From assembly GCF_000006405.1 (NCBI RefSeq), contig NW_003213889.1:157767-221766 (forward strand): 64,000 nucleotides of DNA, written 5' to 3'. Under the pieces are notes generated by a model. That model ran no database searches. It saw nothing but the letters and a program-made list of their open reading frames with translations, and was not told where the DNA came from. This document shows, piece after piece, positions 34,892-44,678 of this stretch (within the stretch, counting starts at the first letter, position 1; every line of letters begins with the position of its first letter). A program made the position numbers and the translations under genes. This DNA is from Perkinsus marinus ATCC 50983 (Eukaryota > Perkinsozoa > Perkinsida > Perkinsidae).

Positions 34892-35114
34892 CTCCCGGGG
34901 GGAGCCAAAAAGTGGGAGAATAGTACACAGTATATACTTAACTGTCGTTTGTATCAATCATTACAATATAAAAAAGATTAGTCTCAGACTTCAAGCCTTG
35001 AAGTTCAAGGTCTACGATGTAGGTATAGGGGTTAGTGTCAGTTTCCCCTCGTTGTTGTGGTAGTTGCTGACAGTAATGCTGCTTGGGAGGTGATGTGGTG
35101 TTGGTAGTTCACTG

Positions 35115-38100
35115 TTAGGATGTAGTAGAAGCAGCGGTGGATAACTCCTCGGAGGTGCGGATACACATAACATTGAAGAAATACTCAGTTATACGCTGAC
35201 CACTGGGCTTCTCCAGAACTGCGAAGTTGGTGTCGGGAAGTCGGGCAATGAAAGTTGCGGGTAACCAGCTGGAGGATAGCTTGTGAGCACGGGGTCTCCA
35301 GTAGAAACAAGGATCACCAGATTTGAGACGACTTGAAGGATGGTCGATGGGTACCTGATACCTTGTAGGACCATCATGGCGTTTGAGGTCAGGTAGTCGA
35401 GCTAGTCGTAGGTACTGTTGGAGTGATAGTGCCATGCCTTGACGGAGTTGTTGGACAGTTGTCTCATCGGTGATCGGAGTGAGAATTAGTCGCTTGACGT
35501 AGTGGGAGGCCTCATCAGAGTTGGTGTCGTTGAGAACGAGTGAGTTGGGCAACATAGCATTACCGTTACTGTGAACCATCATATTGGGAGTTACTCCTAG
35601 TCCTCCCGGGCCATGAGGGGTCTCGTTAATGGCCATGATGCTCGAAGCCAGGGCTTTCTCAGTGTCAGCGTAGGTGGGGGGAGGTGGAGTAGGATCACCA
35701 TTCTGTTGTAGAGCAGCTTGTTGGTTGAGAATATAGCAACGCATATGGTCATGCAGTTGTCGGTGTACACGTTCCCACCAGGCCAATCTCACAGAATACG
35801 CCGGTATCGTGGCCACCGTAATACCCCATGAAGCCAGGTGGTTCACTGCTGCCAGAATAGTGCTATCTCGGTCACAGCATAGAATGGACGGATAACCGTT
35901 CTCGTTGAACAGAAGGAAGAGATAATGTATCAAGGTAGAGAGCTTCCGATCTGGGAGAAGTCGACCGTAAACGAAGCCAGTAGCAGCACATACTGCGACC
36001 AAGGCCACCGGAGAACCGCTTGTTCCATGGTATGGGCCACAGTAATCTATGTTGATGACTTCAAGGGGTCTTGTGCTCTTGATGCGGAACTGGTTGACAG
36101 TGTTCCTAGCCTGGCGTTCTCTTCGGCTACGGAGGCAGATAATACACTGAGAAGTCCAGCGTCGAACATCCCTCGGCATCCGATGCCATATGACCAGTCG
36201 TTGTAGTCGGCGTAGACCAGAGCCACTACCAGGGTGATTGTGTGCTTCGTGAAGACGTGACCATAGAGCTCTCGCACCGCTACTTGGAATGACGACCGGG
36301 CAGTCAGTTTGTAGTCGGGGTAGTTTCTCGTGGTGAGGATAATATCGGAGTAATCCATCAGAGTCGAGGAAGTAGTATTTCAGCTGAACCCTGAGGTTGA
36401 GAAGCTGTTGACGATTACCGAGAGAAGCAATGATGGCACTAATGTGGGGATCCGAGTGCTGGGCTTCCTTGAGGACATCAACGGAGTATCCCACTTGTGG
36501 AAGTGATACAACAACAGGGTTGTCTTGGTTGTTGGTGTTGTCGCCTTCTGCGTCGTTGGCGTCGTTGGAGGTGACATTAGTAGAGGTGACCGTACATGGT
36601 GGAGCAGTGGCGCTGTGGGTGCTGTCAACGACGTTGATGATCCACTTCTGAAGATAGGTGGAATCATAGTACTTGGGTTCAGTGTCACATCGTAGTTGAA
36701 CAGGCAGTCCTCTGGAGATGGGGTCCGCAGGATTTGCAGTGCCTTTGAGATGGCATAGTTGGTAGCCACGTTGCTTCAGGAGCTGTCGGGCCTTGTGGAT
36801 GTTGGACTTGTCCCAGTTGTTCAAGTCGCCGGAGGGTTCACGGATAGAGTTGAGTCTCTGGACATTAACGAGGCTGTCAGAGCATATGATGATACGAGGG
36901 AGTTTGTCGTTGTGCTTGAAGGCGTCAACGAATTGGTCAATATAGGGGATGGACAGAATGATTGCTTGCAGTTCGAGACGAACCACAGTCCACAGGGCCT
37001 TAGATCGGGGTACAAGAAGGCTGTGAGCAATAACACGGTCATGGCCTCGAGCAGTGATAGTAAGTCCCACAGCTTGTGATGAAGCATCAACACAGGCGAA
37101 GTAGATAGGGTTGGAATTGGCGTCGAGGTAGGGAGTGACGTATCGAGGCTGTGGTTTCATATTGCATAGATGTCGTCGGCACTGTAGTAGTTGTGCGGAG
37201 ATCTCAGTAGGCACTATGTCATTGTTGGTGAGACCGAGCGCCAAGGTTTGCCGCAGAAGTATGCGTTGTCTAGTAGTGGTTTCGGCTGCGAGACCCAGTG
37301 GATCATAACAACCGCACACGTAGGAGAACGCCTGTTGTACAGTAAGAGGTTCGGAGGGGGCGTTGCCGTTGCCGAGATCGACGTCATCTGCTGGCCAAGA
37401 GGGTCTCCTACCTTTCACGGGGTCGTAGTCAGTGGAGTCGAAGTTACCAAGTGGTGGGATGGAGTAGAGCGTGATGGCATCGTTCTCATCAATCCAGACC
37501 CCGAGGGCACGTTCTCGCCTGGAGTCATCAGTTATACGTTTGGGACTGTTCATGTGAAAGTTGTGGTTACCAAAGTGTTTGACGTTGAGGTCGTGGGTGT
37601 CCTCTCTCTCTTCCTTTGATCGGAAGACCTGGGTTATGTCATCAACATGGGTGATAGTTGGGATAGGGCGAGCATAATGGTGGCGTTGTAAGTCGGTCAA
37701 GATGGTCTCAATACTCGTAGCCAGGAAACCAGTTGATGGAGCGATCCCCATAGGGCACTTCGTGAAGCAATGCCACGCACGACGATACCAGAAGCACAAC
37801 CACAATTCCTCATCGGCGAAAACGTACATAGAGTAGAAGGCCTTCGACAGATCTTCAATGTGGTAGTGGAGGTTGGTTCTCAGCAGAAGTAGGGGGTTGA
37901 TTACGTTGATGGTGACATTACCCTTGGGCCGTAGTAAAAACTTCCCGATTTGAGTGCCAGTGAAGACTGGGCGAAGTGGTGTGGTTGAGAGTGCATGGCC
38001 TCGAACACCGAAGTGGCACATCGCCCAATGGGGTGACTCAGTTGGTTGCAGTCGACGGATGGCTCCACGTTGTAGAAGATCTTGTATGCAGTCGTCGTAG

Positions 38101-41100
38101 TGCTGGCGGTCATGAGAAGAGAGTCGACGGAGTTGAGCTTCAGTGCGTGCCTGTACGCCTGCCAAACTGGTTGAAGGTCGAGCGGTCGACTTCCATGGCA
38201 GGCGATGATAATGCTTGAAGGAACCGTCAGGTTGCGGAACCACAGTAAGAGTGTCCACGGCCACGTCCGGGGGAGGGCAGGGGTCGGAGTCAGCGACGCT
38301 GTCATGGGTAGCGAGGTTTCCTACAGCGGTGTAGGCGACGATGGTTGTGAAGTAATCGGCCACGTAGTTGGCGAGGTCGTAGGAAGATGTCGGTGCTGGT
38401 TGGACCGGAGGTGGGTCGACAGTCGTATCAGCATTAATAGAGTGTATTGTTGATGTTGTGGTAGTCGTGGTGTGGTCTGGCATTGGTGAGGATACAGATG
38501 TCGTCTGAGCTTGTGAGGAGCTACTGACAGGCTGTAGTACGGGAAGTTCACCATCAGCTGCAACGCCGCTGAAGATCTCCGTGGGAGGTTTCTTGGTGGT
38601 GGTCTTGGGGTTTTTGGTGTCGATAAGCTTGATGATAGAATCTCGAAGTGGGCCGACCTGAGTTCGCAGTAGTGGTTGACGTTTTGCCATGAGTATCATG
38701 ATGTCAAGATCAAGGAGCAGGTCTACTCCTATCAGGATGTCGTTGATCAAGTGCTCGGCACAGTGTAACCATACAGGTCGGGGCCCATGTCGAGTGTTGA
38801 GTATCAGTTGCGCTTGGACAACGCTGCTAAAAGTAGCCCCATTAGCGGTCAGGATGGTTAGCGGCGTGGTCCGTCGGTAGGAGTGTACAAGATGTTGTTG
38901 TAAGCAATGGCGTACCGTCTTGAGACTGATGTATGACCGACTGGAGCCAGTATCGACCATAACGCGGACCTTGTGGGGTGTGGAGTCATGGCTGAGGAAG
39001 TTGAAGTCGGTGTAGAGCGCGCCCGGTTGGGTCTCGGTAGACATGGTGAGCACAGGTGCCTCAGGAATCTGTGACCCCTGTAGAAGAGAGTGACAGTCGA
39101 CATTGGTTGTTGTGCGAGAGGTCGGTGGGTGGGGAGTCGCACTGTTGACCGGTGTCAGCGTAGTTGGGCACGTAGCAATGATTGGGTGGTCGTTGTTAAC
39201 ATGAAGAGCTTGGTCAGGTTGTGATGATGGGGAAGTCGTGAGAGCACATTCTGCATAGCATTGGGGGAGGGGTGCTTCACTGGAGATCTGCTGTGCTCTG
39301 TCGGTAAGTTGAGTGCCTTGAGTAGCACTGGTAGATGTAGTCGATGTAGGTGGAGACACTTGAGGTGCCGCAGTCGAGGTAGACGTCAGACCATCATGTT
39401 GTGATGATGGCTCAGCTTGTGAAGTGCAGTGCGGTTGCAGGCAGATGCTGGCCAAGTGGCCAACTCTCCTACATCTTGCACACTGTACAGAGGTAGGCCG
39501 ACTACATTGAGCAAGAGCATGTTTAGAGTGACCACAACGCTTGCAGCGACGCTGGTGGTTCAATGGTTGAGGTGCAGGACACGAGGTTGCTCTATGACCA
39601 GATTGACCACAGCGAAAACAGTTGTTGGTTTGTACACGTGGTTGAGGCTGAGATGCGGGAGCTGATGGTCGTGTCGTGATAGCCGAACCTTGGGGGTTGT
39701 TGTTGCTGTTCTTAAGTAGTACTTGAGGTTGTGATGAAGTCGATGGGCTTGTGGAGTGAATAGGGACTGTTGGAGTAGTGGTTGCCAAAGTCGTCGAGTT
39801 AGGAGTGCCGATCGTCGTCGTGGATGTCGTCGTCGTTACCAGATGATAGCTACCGTGTTGACAATGATTGCGTAATCGGGTGATGTAGTACTGCAACTGA
39901 CGTTCAGTCAAGTCCTGGGCAGCAGGTGGAGGTAGATAGTCACTTGCCCAGTTACGCAGACTTGGAGGTAAACAGCCCCAGAGGCGGCCTAAGGCCTCTG
40001 CCGGCTCGATGATGCGGCCTCGAAGGGCTCCTACCTCCGTACGTAACTTCTGGAATTTGTTGATGAAATCAACAAAACTGACATGGCCTTGGAGTAGTAG
40101 AGACTCCCAAGAGAGTCTAGCGTCCATATGGGCAGTACTGGTGGTGTAGGCCTCGCGCAGAACCTCGATCAACCGGGAAAGGAAGGTATCGGCATCAATA
40201 CCCACAGTTTCAGTGATGGAGCCGTACTTAGCCGTGTAAAGAGAAGTGACATGGGCAATAGTGGGTTGGGACATGGACGAGAGGAGTAAGGCTATCTTCA
40301 TGTTGGAGTCGGACAGAATATAACGGAAATCAGAAGTGATCTCGTGGAGGAAGGTCTCGACGTTCTTGTCAGAGGCACCAGTGAAGAGTTGGGAGTCCGG
40401 AGTTGGCCTGATTCGGCTCGCTGTTAGCATGGCCTTAGTAAGGGCGTCGGTGTAGAGGTTGTCGTCGTGGGAGTCAAGACAGGTTGCACTTGCCACTGGG
40501 CTGATTCGTACGGAATTTGTTGGAGCGATAGATGTTTTATGAGTAGATATGGCGTTCTTGGCGGTGTCGACAACATTGAGTGTAGATGGTGCATTGGACT
40601 TCTCTTCGAGCTTCATCAAGCGGTCAGTGATATTAGCGAGAGCATCAGTTACCGCATGCAAGGCAGCCACCGTGGCAGCATCGTTGGGGTTCGGCGTTGG
40701 AGTCGTGGTAGTCGTCAAGTCAACCAGAGGAAGTGTGCCTCTGCCGAATCGGGGGGCAGCTTCAGCTCCCTGGGCTTGGTCTCTCATTGCCGCTCCACGG
40801 GTATGATATTGTGGGTGATTATGTTGTAGACCAGTGCCTGCCGGGTAGGATTTATGGTTGTTGGGAACGTTGTCGACCGCAGAGCTTTGGTACTGGCGTA
40901 CATGATGTTCAGAGTACCGTGGAGGTAACGAAGTTAATACCGGGGGTGGCTGGTCTGCAATAACATTGGCATCAGGTGTTGTTGATGTTCTTGGTCTCAG
41001 AAGACGAAGGTGGAGGTCATGTGGCTGAGCGCCTGGTGTTGTAGATATCGTCGAAGGCTGACTATGCTGAGGGATGGCATCCTGCAGTTCCTCTTCCATA

Positions 41101-41453
41101 GACTCAGCATACGGGGGTTCACCATGGTCGTCGTTGACGTGGTTGTCGTGAGGTAGATCGTCGTTGTCGTTGATGTCGTTATTGCGGGTGCTAGGGAGCT
41201 TCAATGCGGGATCATCACTAATGTTGTTGTGGACATGGCTGTTGACTTCAGTATCGTTGTTGGCATGCTGGACCACTTCAGCGCTTGAATGAGCCCGAGT
41301 TATGAGACTGGGATCTGGAGGGGGTAGATGTCCTTGGAGACGGCCACTTCGACGGAGCGTAGACTCGGTCTTCTCGGATGATAATAGCGAATCGGGAGAG
41401 TAGAAGTGTTGATCGGGCGATGCATCTTCCTGGTTGATCTGGGAACTCGACAT
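35115..41453 (-). CDS. Retrotransposon Gag-Pol polyprotein
   Basis: One frame from ATG 41453 to stop 35115 (2,112 residues; TTG 41459 precedes it in frame). Order seen: a Gag region; three CCHC zinc knuckles (CFRCGQSGHRATSC, CKRCGHSKHALAQC, CARCRRVGHLASIC); an aspartic protease (VMVDTGSSRSYIS); a reverse transcriptase with HVDDI at the catalytic site; RNase H-like ACVDASSQAVGL and ICSDSL; and an integrase with an HHCC zinc region (HEAHNHPG ... CIICLRS) and D-D-E residues in NIDYCGPY, CCDRDST and AWWERVHRQL. No stop or frameshift separates Gag and Pol. The first about 24 codons lie inside the 5' LTR, as known for Ty1 Gag. Exact superfamily (Ty3 or BEL) is not settled. Confidence 0.95.
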   Translation of the reverse strand: MSSSQINQEDASPDQHFYSPDSLLSSEKTESTLRRSGRLQGHLPPPDPSLITRAHSSAEVVQHANNDTEVNSHVHNNISDDPALKLPSTRNNDINDNDDLPHDNHVNDDHGEPPYAESMEEELQDAIPQHSQPSTISTTPGAQPHDLHLRLLRPRTSTTPDANVIADQPPPVLTSLPPRYSEHHVRQYQSSAVDNVPNNHKSYPAGTGLQHNHPQYHTRGAAMRDQAQGAEAAPRFGRGTLPLVDLTTTTTPTPNPNDAATVAALHAVTDALANITDRLMKLEEKSNAPSTLNVVDTAKNAISTHKTSIAPTNSVRISPVASATCLDSHDDNLYTDALTKAMLTASRIRPTPDSQLFTGASDKNVETFLHEITSDFRYILSDSNMKIALLLSSMSQPTIAHVTSLYTAKYGSITETVGIDADTFLSRLIEVLREAYTTSTAHMDARLSWESLLLQGHVSFVDFINKFQKLRTEVGALRGRIIEPAEALGRLWGCLPPSLRNWASDYLPPPAAQDLTERQLQYYITRLRNHCQHGSYHLVTTTTSTTTIGTPNSTTLATTTPTVPIHSTSPSTSSQPQVLLKNSNNNPQGSAITTRPSAPASQPQPRVQTNNCFRCGQSGHRATSCPAPQPLNHQRRCKRCGHSKHALAQCSRPTSVQCARCRRVGHLASICLQPHCTSQAEPSSQHDGLTSTSTAAPQVSPPTSTTSTSATQGTQLTDRAQQISSEAPLPQCYAECALTTSPSSQPDQALHVNNDHPIIATCPTTLTPVNSATPHPPTSRTTTNVDCHSLLQGSQIPEAPVLTMSTETQPGALYTDFNFLSHDSTPHKVRVMVDTGSSRSYISLKTVRHCLQQHLVHSYRRTTPLTILTANGATFSSVVQAQLILNTRHGPRPVWLHCAEHLINDILIGVDLLLDLDIMILMAKRQPLLRTQVGPLRDSIIKLIDTKNPKTTTKKPPTEIFSGVAADGELPVLQPVSSSSQAQTTSVSSPMPDHTTTTTTSTIHSINADTTVDPPPVQPAPTSSYDLANYVADYFTTIVAYTAVGNLATHDSVADSDPCPPPDVAVDTLTVVPQPDGSFKHYHRLPWKSTARPSTSLAGVQARTEAQLRRLSSHDRQHYDDCIQDLLQRGAIRRLQPTESPHWAMCHFGVRGHALSTTPLRPVFTGTQIGKFLLRPKGNVTINVINPLLLLRTNLHYHIEDLSKAFYSMYVFADEELWLCFWYRRAWHCFTKCPMGIAPSTGFLATSIETILTDLQRHHYARPIPTITHVDDITQVFRSKEEREDTHDLNVKHFGNHNFHMNSPKRITDDSRRERALGVWIDENDAITLYSIPPLGNFDSTDYDPVKGRRPSWPADDVDLGNGNAPSEPLTVQQAFSYVCGCYDPLGLAAETTTRQRILLRQTLALGLTNNDIVPTEISAQLLQCRRHLCNMKPQPRYVTPYLDANSNPIYFACVDASSQAVGLTITARGHDRVIAHSLLVPRSKALWTVVRLELQAIILSIPYIDQFVDAFKHNDKLPRIIICSDSLVNVQRLNSIREPSGDLNNWDKSNIHKARQLLKQRGYQLCHLKGTANPADPISRGLPVQLRCDTEPKYYDSTYLQKWIINVVDSTHSATAPPCTVTSTNVTSNDANDAEGDNTNNQDNPVVVSLPQVGYSVDVLKEAQHSDPHISAIIASLGNRQQLLNLRVQLKYYFLDSDGLLRYYPHHEKLPRLQTDCPVVIPSSGARALWSRLHEAHNHPGSGSGLRRLQRLVIWHRMPRDVRRWTSQCIICLRSRRERQARNTVNQFRIKSTRPLEVINIDYCGPYHGTSGSPVALVAVCAATGFVYGRLLPDRKLSTLIHYLFLLFNENGYPSILCCDRDSTILAAVNHLASWGITVATIPAYSVRLAWWERVHRQLHDHMRCYILNQQAALQQNGDPTPPPPTYADTEKALASSIMAINETPHGPGGLGVTPNMMVHSNGNAMLPNSLVLNDTNSDEASHYVKRLILTPITDETTVQQLRQGMALSLQQYLRLARLPDLKRHDGPTRYQVPIDHPSSRLKSGDPCFYWRPRAHKLSSSWLPATFIARLPDTNFAVLEKPSGQRITEYFFNVMCIRTSEELSTAASTTS

Positions 41454-41600
41454 AGTCAAAGCTTGTGTGAATGAAGATATACGAATACAGATAGTTCATA
41501 GGCTTATCCATGCGTTTCTTAATTGAGCGTTTCCGCAGGGTGAGCGAGATACAAGATACACTCAGCGAAGCGACGTGAATCGTCACCGAGAATCACCATA
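41383..41600 (-). repeat. 5' LTR of the retrotransposon
   Basis: Identical to 34674-34891. It contains the polyprotein start codon (41453-41451) and reads straight through into the internal region. Confidence 0.95.
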
Positions 41601-41714
41601 GGCACTTCCGAAACGGCGTCTACTCTCGTCGCGTCGCTCACCGCAAGTTTCTAATCATACTATGGATTTCCCAGTTTACCACTGTTTGATCGGGGGTAAA
41701 TTATAAACTCCAAA

Positions 41715-41938
41715 GAAGAACGACCAAATCCAAGGAGGTTTGTCGCTCGCTCTCAGCAGTTCGGGTTTCTGGTTGCCTTTGGTTACAGCATTCACCCGTA
41801 TAACAGCTCGGATTTCTGGTTGCTTTGATAACAGCTTTCATCTGTATAACAGTTCGGGTTTCTGGTTGCCTTGTCGGGTTTCGGGTGAGGTCTCGGGTTT
41901 ACCCTTCACCTTGTCTCCCTTGGATTTTGTCGTTCTTC
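41715..41938. mobile_element. MITE-like element with 21-bp terminal inverted repeats
   Basis: GAAGAACGACCAAATCCAAGG at 41715-41735 is the reverse complement, with one mismatch, of 41918-41938. The inside holds two and a half copies of a 47-bp unit (CAGTTCGGGTTTCTGGTTGCC...). It has no coding capacity. Size and TIRs fit a non-autonomous DNA element. No target duplication was recognised. Confidence 0.6.
41757..41870. repeat. 47-bp tandem repeat, about 2.5 copies
   Basis: Units at 41757-41803 and 41804-41849 plus a partial copy at 41850-41870, each starting CAGYTCGGRTTTCTGGTTGC. Confidence 0.85.
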
Positions 41939-42055
41939 GTTGATCGGCATAGGCTTTTTTGGCCACTTCTGTTTCTCGAGGTGGCCCGCATTGCCCGTAA
42001 AACGACACCAACGTTCGCAGACTCGCTCGATCTGTCAACTTGGCACAGCGTTCAT

Positions 42056-42110
42056 GTACAGCGCGGTGCTTGGCAGTGCCAAGGCTTGGCAGCTAAGCAC
42101 CGCGCTGTAC
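42056..42110. repeat. Perfect 16-bp inverted repeat (hairpin)
   Basis: GTACAGCGCGGTGCTT at 42056-42071 pairs perfectly with 42095-42110. The 23-nt spacer holds its own small palindrome (GCCAAGGCTTGGC). Confidence 0.9.
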
Positions 42111-42406
42111 CCCGATTCGCACGACGAGAATCTGCAGGCACTGTGATGACTACTCGTAGTTGTGTGGAGCAGGTGCCTTCAGCAATGCATACAGGGAAGT
42201 GCCACTTCCGAAGTGGGCACTGCCTACTAGGCAGGGAAGGGACTCGCGACGGTAGCAACAGCACTAAAATGGTCGTAGTAATGATAGTAGTAATAATTCA
42301 TTACTATTGAACGTTTCCTTGCTTCATCGTGTAGAATGAGCCGAGTGTCTTCGCCACCGTCTCCACGTCATACCCGCCGCGCCGATGGAAGGCAGCGGTA
42401 TGGAAC

Positions 42407-42425
42407 GGCCCTTCCGGGAAGGGCC
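42407..42425. repeat. 9-bp perfect hairpin
   Basis: GGCCCTTCC and GGAAGGGCC around one central base. The neighbouring GGCAG/CTGCC extends the symmetry. Confidence 0.8.
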
Positions 42426-42580
42426 TGCCCTACCAGAGGCAAGAGACATCGAGTTGTTCGCTGTCTGAACAACGCATTCTGTCAGTGACAGACTGTCACA
42501 CCTGCTCGCTGCGAGGGAGACGAGGTGGCACCTAATCACCTCTCCACATGTACTCTAGCTGCTTGAGTCTAACGCCATGA

Positions 42581-42646
42581 ATGAAGCCACCGATCAGCTG
42601 CAAGCGGATCAGTGATCAACCGCGCAATGTCGATCGGTGGCTTCAT
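42581..42646. repeat. Perfect 15-bp inverted repeat (hairpin)
   Basis: ATGAAGCCACCGATC at 42581-42595 pairs perfectly with 42632-42646 across a 36-nt spacer. Confidence 0.9.
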
Positions 42647-42968
42647 CCCGCCTAGATATCATCCAATCAGAATTAGTCAGTAACTGCTGTCTTGAGAGTA
42701 CCTAAGGCCATCGGAGTTGGTTTCAGCGAAACCGTCGTTCTGCGCTGATCATGCAGTTGTCATGCAGTCTGACTGACACTTCAGATATTTACTGATAGTT
42801 TCAAATTCCCCCATGGTATGCTTACCCGTCCACCCAGGACGAGTCCTTTTTTCGTCTATCCTTTTACCCCAGGCAACACAGGTGCTATCCCTTTACATGT
42901 TTTGGTTAAACCTAAGCGTATCTTGCATCACCTAGGATTCTGCGCAGACCGTGGCAGAAATACCCATC

Positions 42969-43262
42969 CTAAAGGAAGGCGCTTTCCATCTCTAACATCG
43001 GCAAGGTCGAATTCATAGCGACTAAGAAGATGTCGCGAGATTCGTCAACGGACCGATTTGTCATTAGCGCTCGCCCGAAATTACTCGAGTCTCTCGTGAG
43101 ACCACGAGTAGTCGTCACAAGGTAGTTCATTCGTCGAGCTAGCGCATGCTGCTCGTATTTTGAGTCACTGTCAGACTGACATGCCTTTGTACTCTCCTTT
43201 GGTGATTTTCGGGGAAGGTCATCAGGAGACTTCGGACGTGATCGCTGTTGCTCATGTTGCAT
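42969..43262 (-). CDS. Possible small hydrophilic protein, divergent from SCS-beta
   Basis: ATG 43262 gives 97 residues of balanced, hydrophilic composition (RSRPKSPDDLPRKSPKES, RRMNYLVTTTRGLTRD). It starts 38 bp from the divergent succinyl-CoA synthetase start, which would share a promoter. No domain, no splice evidence. It could be chance. Confidence 0.35.
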   Translation of the reverse strand: MQHEQQRSRPKSPDDLPRKSPKESTKACQSDSDSKYEQHALARRMNYLVTTTRGLTRDSSNFGRALMTNRSVDESRDIFLVAMNSTLPMLEMESAFL

Positions 43263-43299
43263 TTCGTATCCTTCAGTCACATCTTCCCGTTTCCCATCA

Positions 43300-44678
43300 A
43301 TGTTGCCAACCCTAACCAGAGGCAATAGCTGCTCTACTCTAATACGCCGTGGTGTATTACCAATGACTAATGCTGCTATGTTTTCTACCCTCTACAGGAA
43401 CCCCCGAATCTTCGCTCCCAGAGGCCTGCAAGTTCGCCATCTCAACTTACATGAGCATCAATCGCTCAACGTTTTCAAGAAATACGGAGTCTGTGTACCG
43501 CATGGGTACTATGCTAAGACTCCGGAAGAGGCTGAACAGTTTGCCAAGGCATTGGGTGGTGGAGACGTGGTCGTAAAGGCTCAGGTAGGCGTTAAGATCA
43601 AAGTAGACCCTCTATGGGTTGTCTCTCTGTTCAGGTGCTCGCTGGTGGTCGGGGTCGTGGTCACTTCAAGGAAAATGGCTTCCAAGGAGGTGTTCATATC
43701 GTCAAGAATCCTATCGAGGCTAAAGATTTGGCCTCCAAAATGATAGGCAACACCCTTGTGACCAAGCAAACTGGGGAGGCTGGTAAAATCTGTAACGGCG
43801 TCTTCCTTTCCGAGAGGTTCCAGATAGCCTCAGAGAAGTACTTTGCCATTCTTATGGATCGTTCCTTTGGTGGACCAGTCATGGTTGGGTCGAAGTATGG
43901 TGGGATGAGTATAGAGGATGTTGCCGCTGAACACCCCGAGGCGATCATCAAGATTCCTGTTGACATCAATAGTGGTATTTCTGATGGTGAGGCCAGAGAG
44001 ATGGCCGAGAAGATCGACTTCGAGGGTGAGATCGTCGACGAAGCTGTCATTGCCATCAAGGCTCTCTACGAGACATTCCGTCAGTCGGATTGTACTATGG
44101 TCGAGATCAATCCCCTCGCTGAGACCAAAGATGGCCGTGTTATGGTATGCGATGCTAAAGTCAATTTTGATGACAATGCTCAGTTCCGTCAGAAGGATAT
44201 TTTTTCACAGAGGGATATTACCCAGGAGGACCCCAGAGAAGTAGCAGCCTCCAAATGGGATCTCAACTACATTGGTTTGGATGGCAACATTGGGTGCATG
44301 GTCAATGGTGCTGGCCTCGCCATGGCTACCATGGATCTCCTTTCTCTCAAGGGAGGTAGTCCTGCCAACTTCCTGGATGTCGGTGGTGCTGCGGAAACTG
44401 ATCAAGTCAGAGCCGCGTTCGAGATTCTGGAGAAGGACCCCAAGGTGAAGAGTATTTTGGTGAATATCTTTGGTGGTATCATGAGATGTGATGTCATCGC
44501 TCAAGGCGTCGTTCAAGCGATGAGTGAACTGAACATGGAAAAGCCTATTGTCATCCGTCTTGTTGGCACTAACGTCGAGCAAGGCAAGAAGATCATTAAG
44601 GATGCTGGACTCAAGGTTTACGCTTTCGATGATCTCAATGAAGCAGCGGCTAAGGCTGTCGAGCTGTCCAATCAATAA
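43300..44678 (+). CDS. Succinyl-CoA synthetase beta subunit, mitochondrial
   Basis: Exons 43300-43584 and 43635-44678 (442 residues), with a 50-nt intron exactly between KAQ and VLAGGRGRG. With the alpha subunit it forms succinate and ATP or GTP from succinyl-CoA in the TCA cycle. The N-terminus is Arg/Leu/Ser-rich without acids (mitochondrial presequence). The mature part starts at [16 protein letters not shown]. Family marks: an ATP-grasp domain with [20 protein letters not shown], and a C-terminal domain with [13 protein letters not shown] and [18 protein letters not shown]. Nucleotide specificity cannot be told by eye. A second in-frame ATG at 43363 is possible. Confidence 0.97.

Larger units (their letters stand above)
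34674..41600 (-). mobile_element. Intact LTR retrotransposon, Gag-PR-RT-RNaseH-IN order
   Basis: A 6,927-bp element bounded by identical 218-bp direct repeats and carrying one uninterrupted polyprotein frame. On the minus strand the bases next to the 5' LTR end in TGCC and those after the 3' LTR begin with TGCC, consistent with a 4-bp target duplication. Identical LTRs and an intact frame indicate a very recent insertion. The domain order matches Ty3/Gypsy and BEL/Pao elements rather than Ty1/Copia. It inserted into apparently gene-free DNA next to a small palindrome (34637-34660). Confidence 0.93.

Noticed and set aside
35925-41200. Many 60-140-codon frames on both strands inside the retrotransposon.
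   Set aside because: All overlap the single Gag-Pol frame and show no independent signal.
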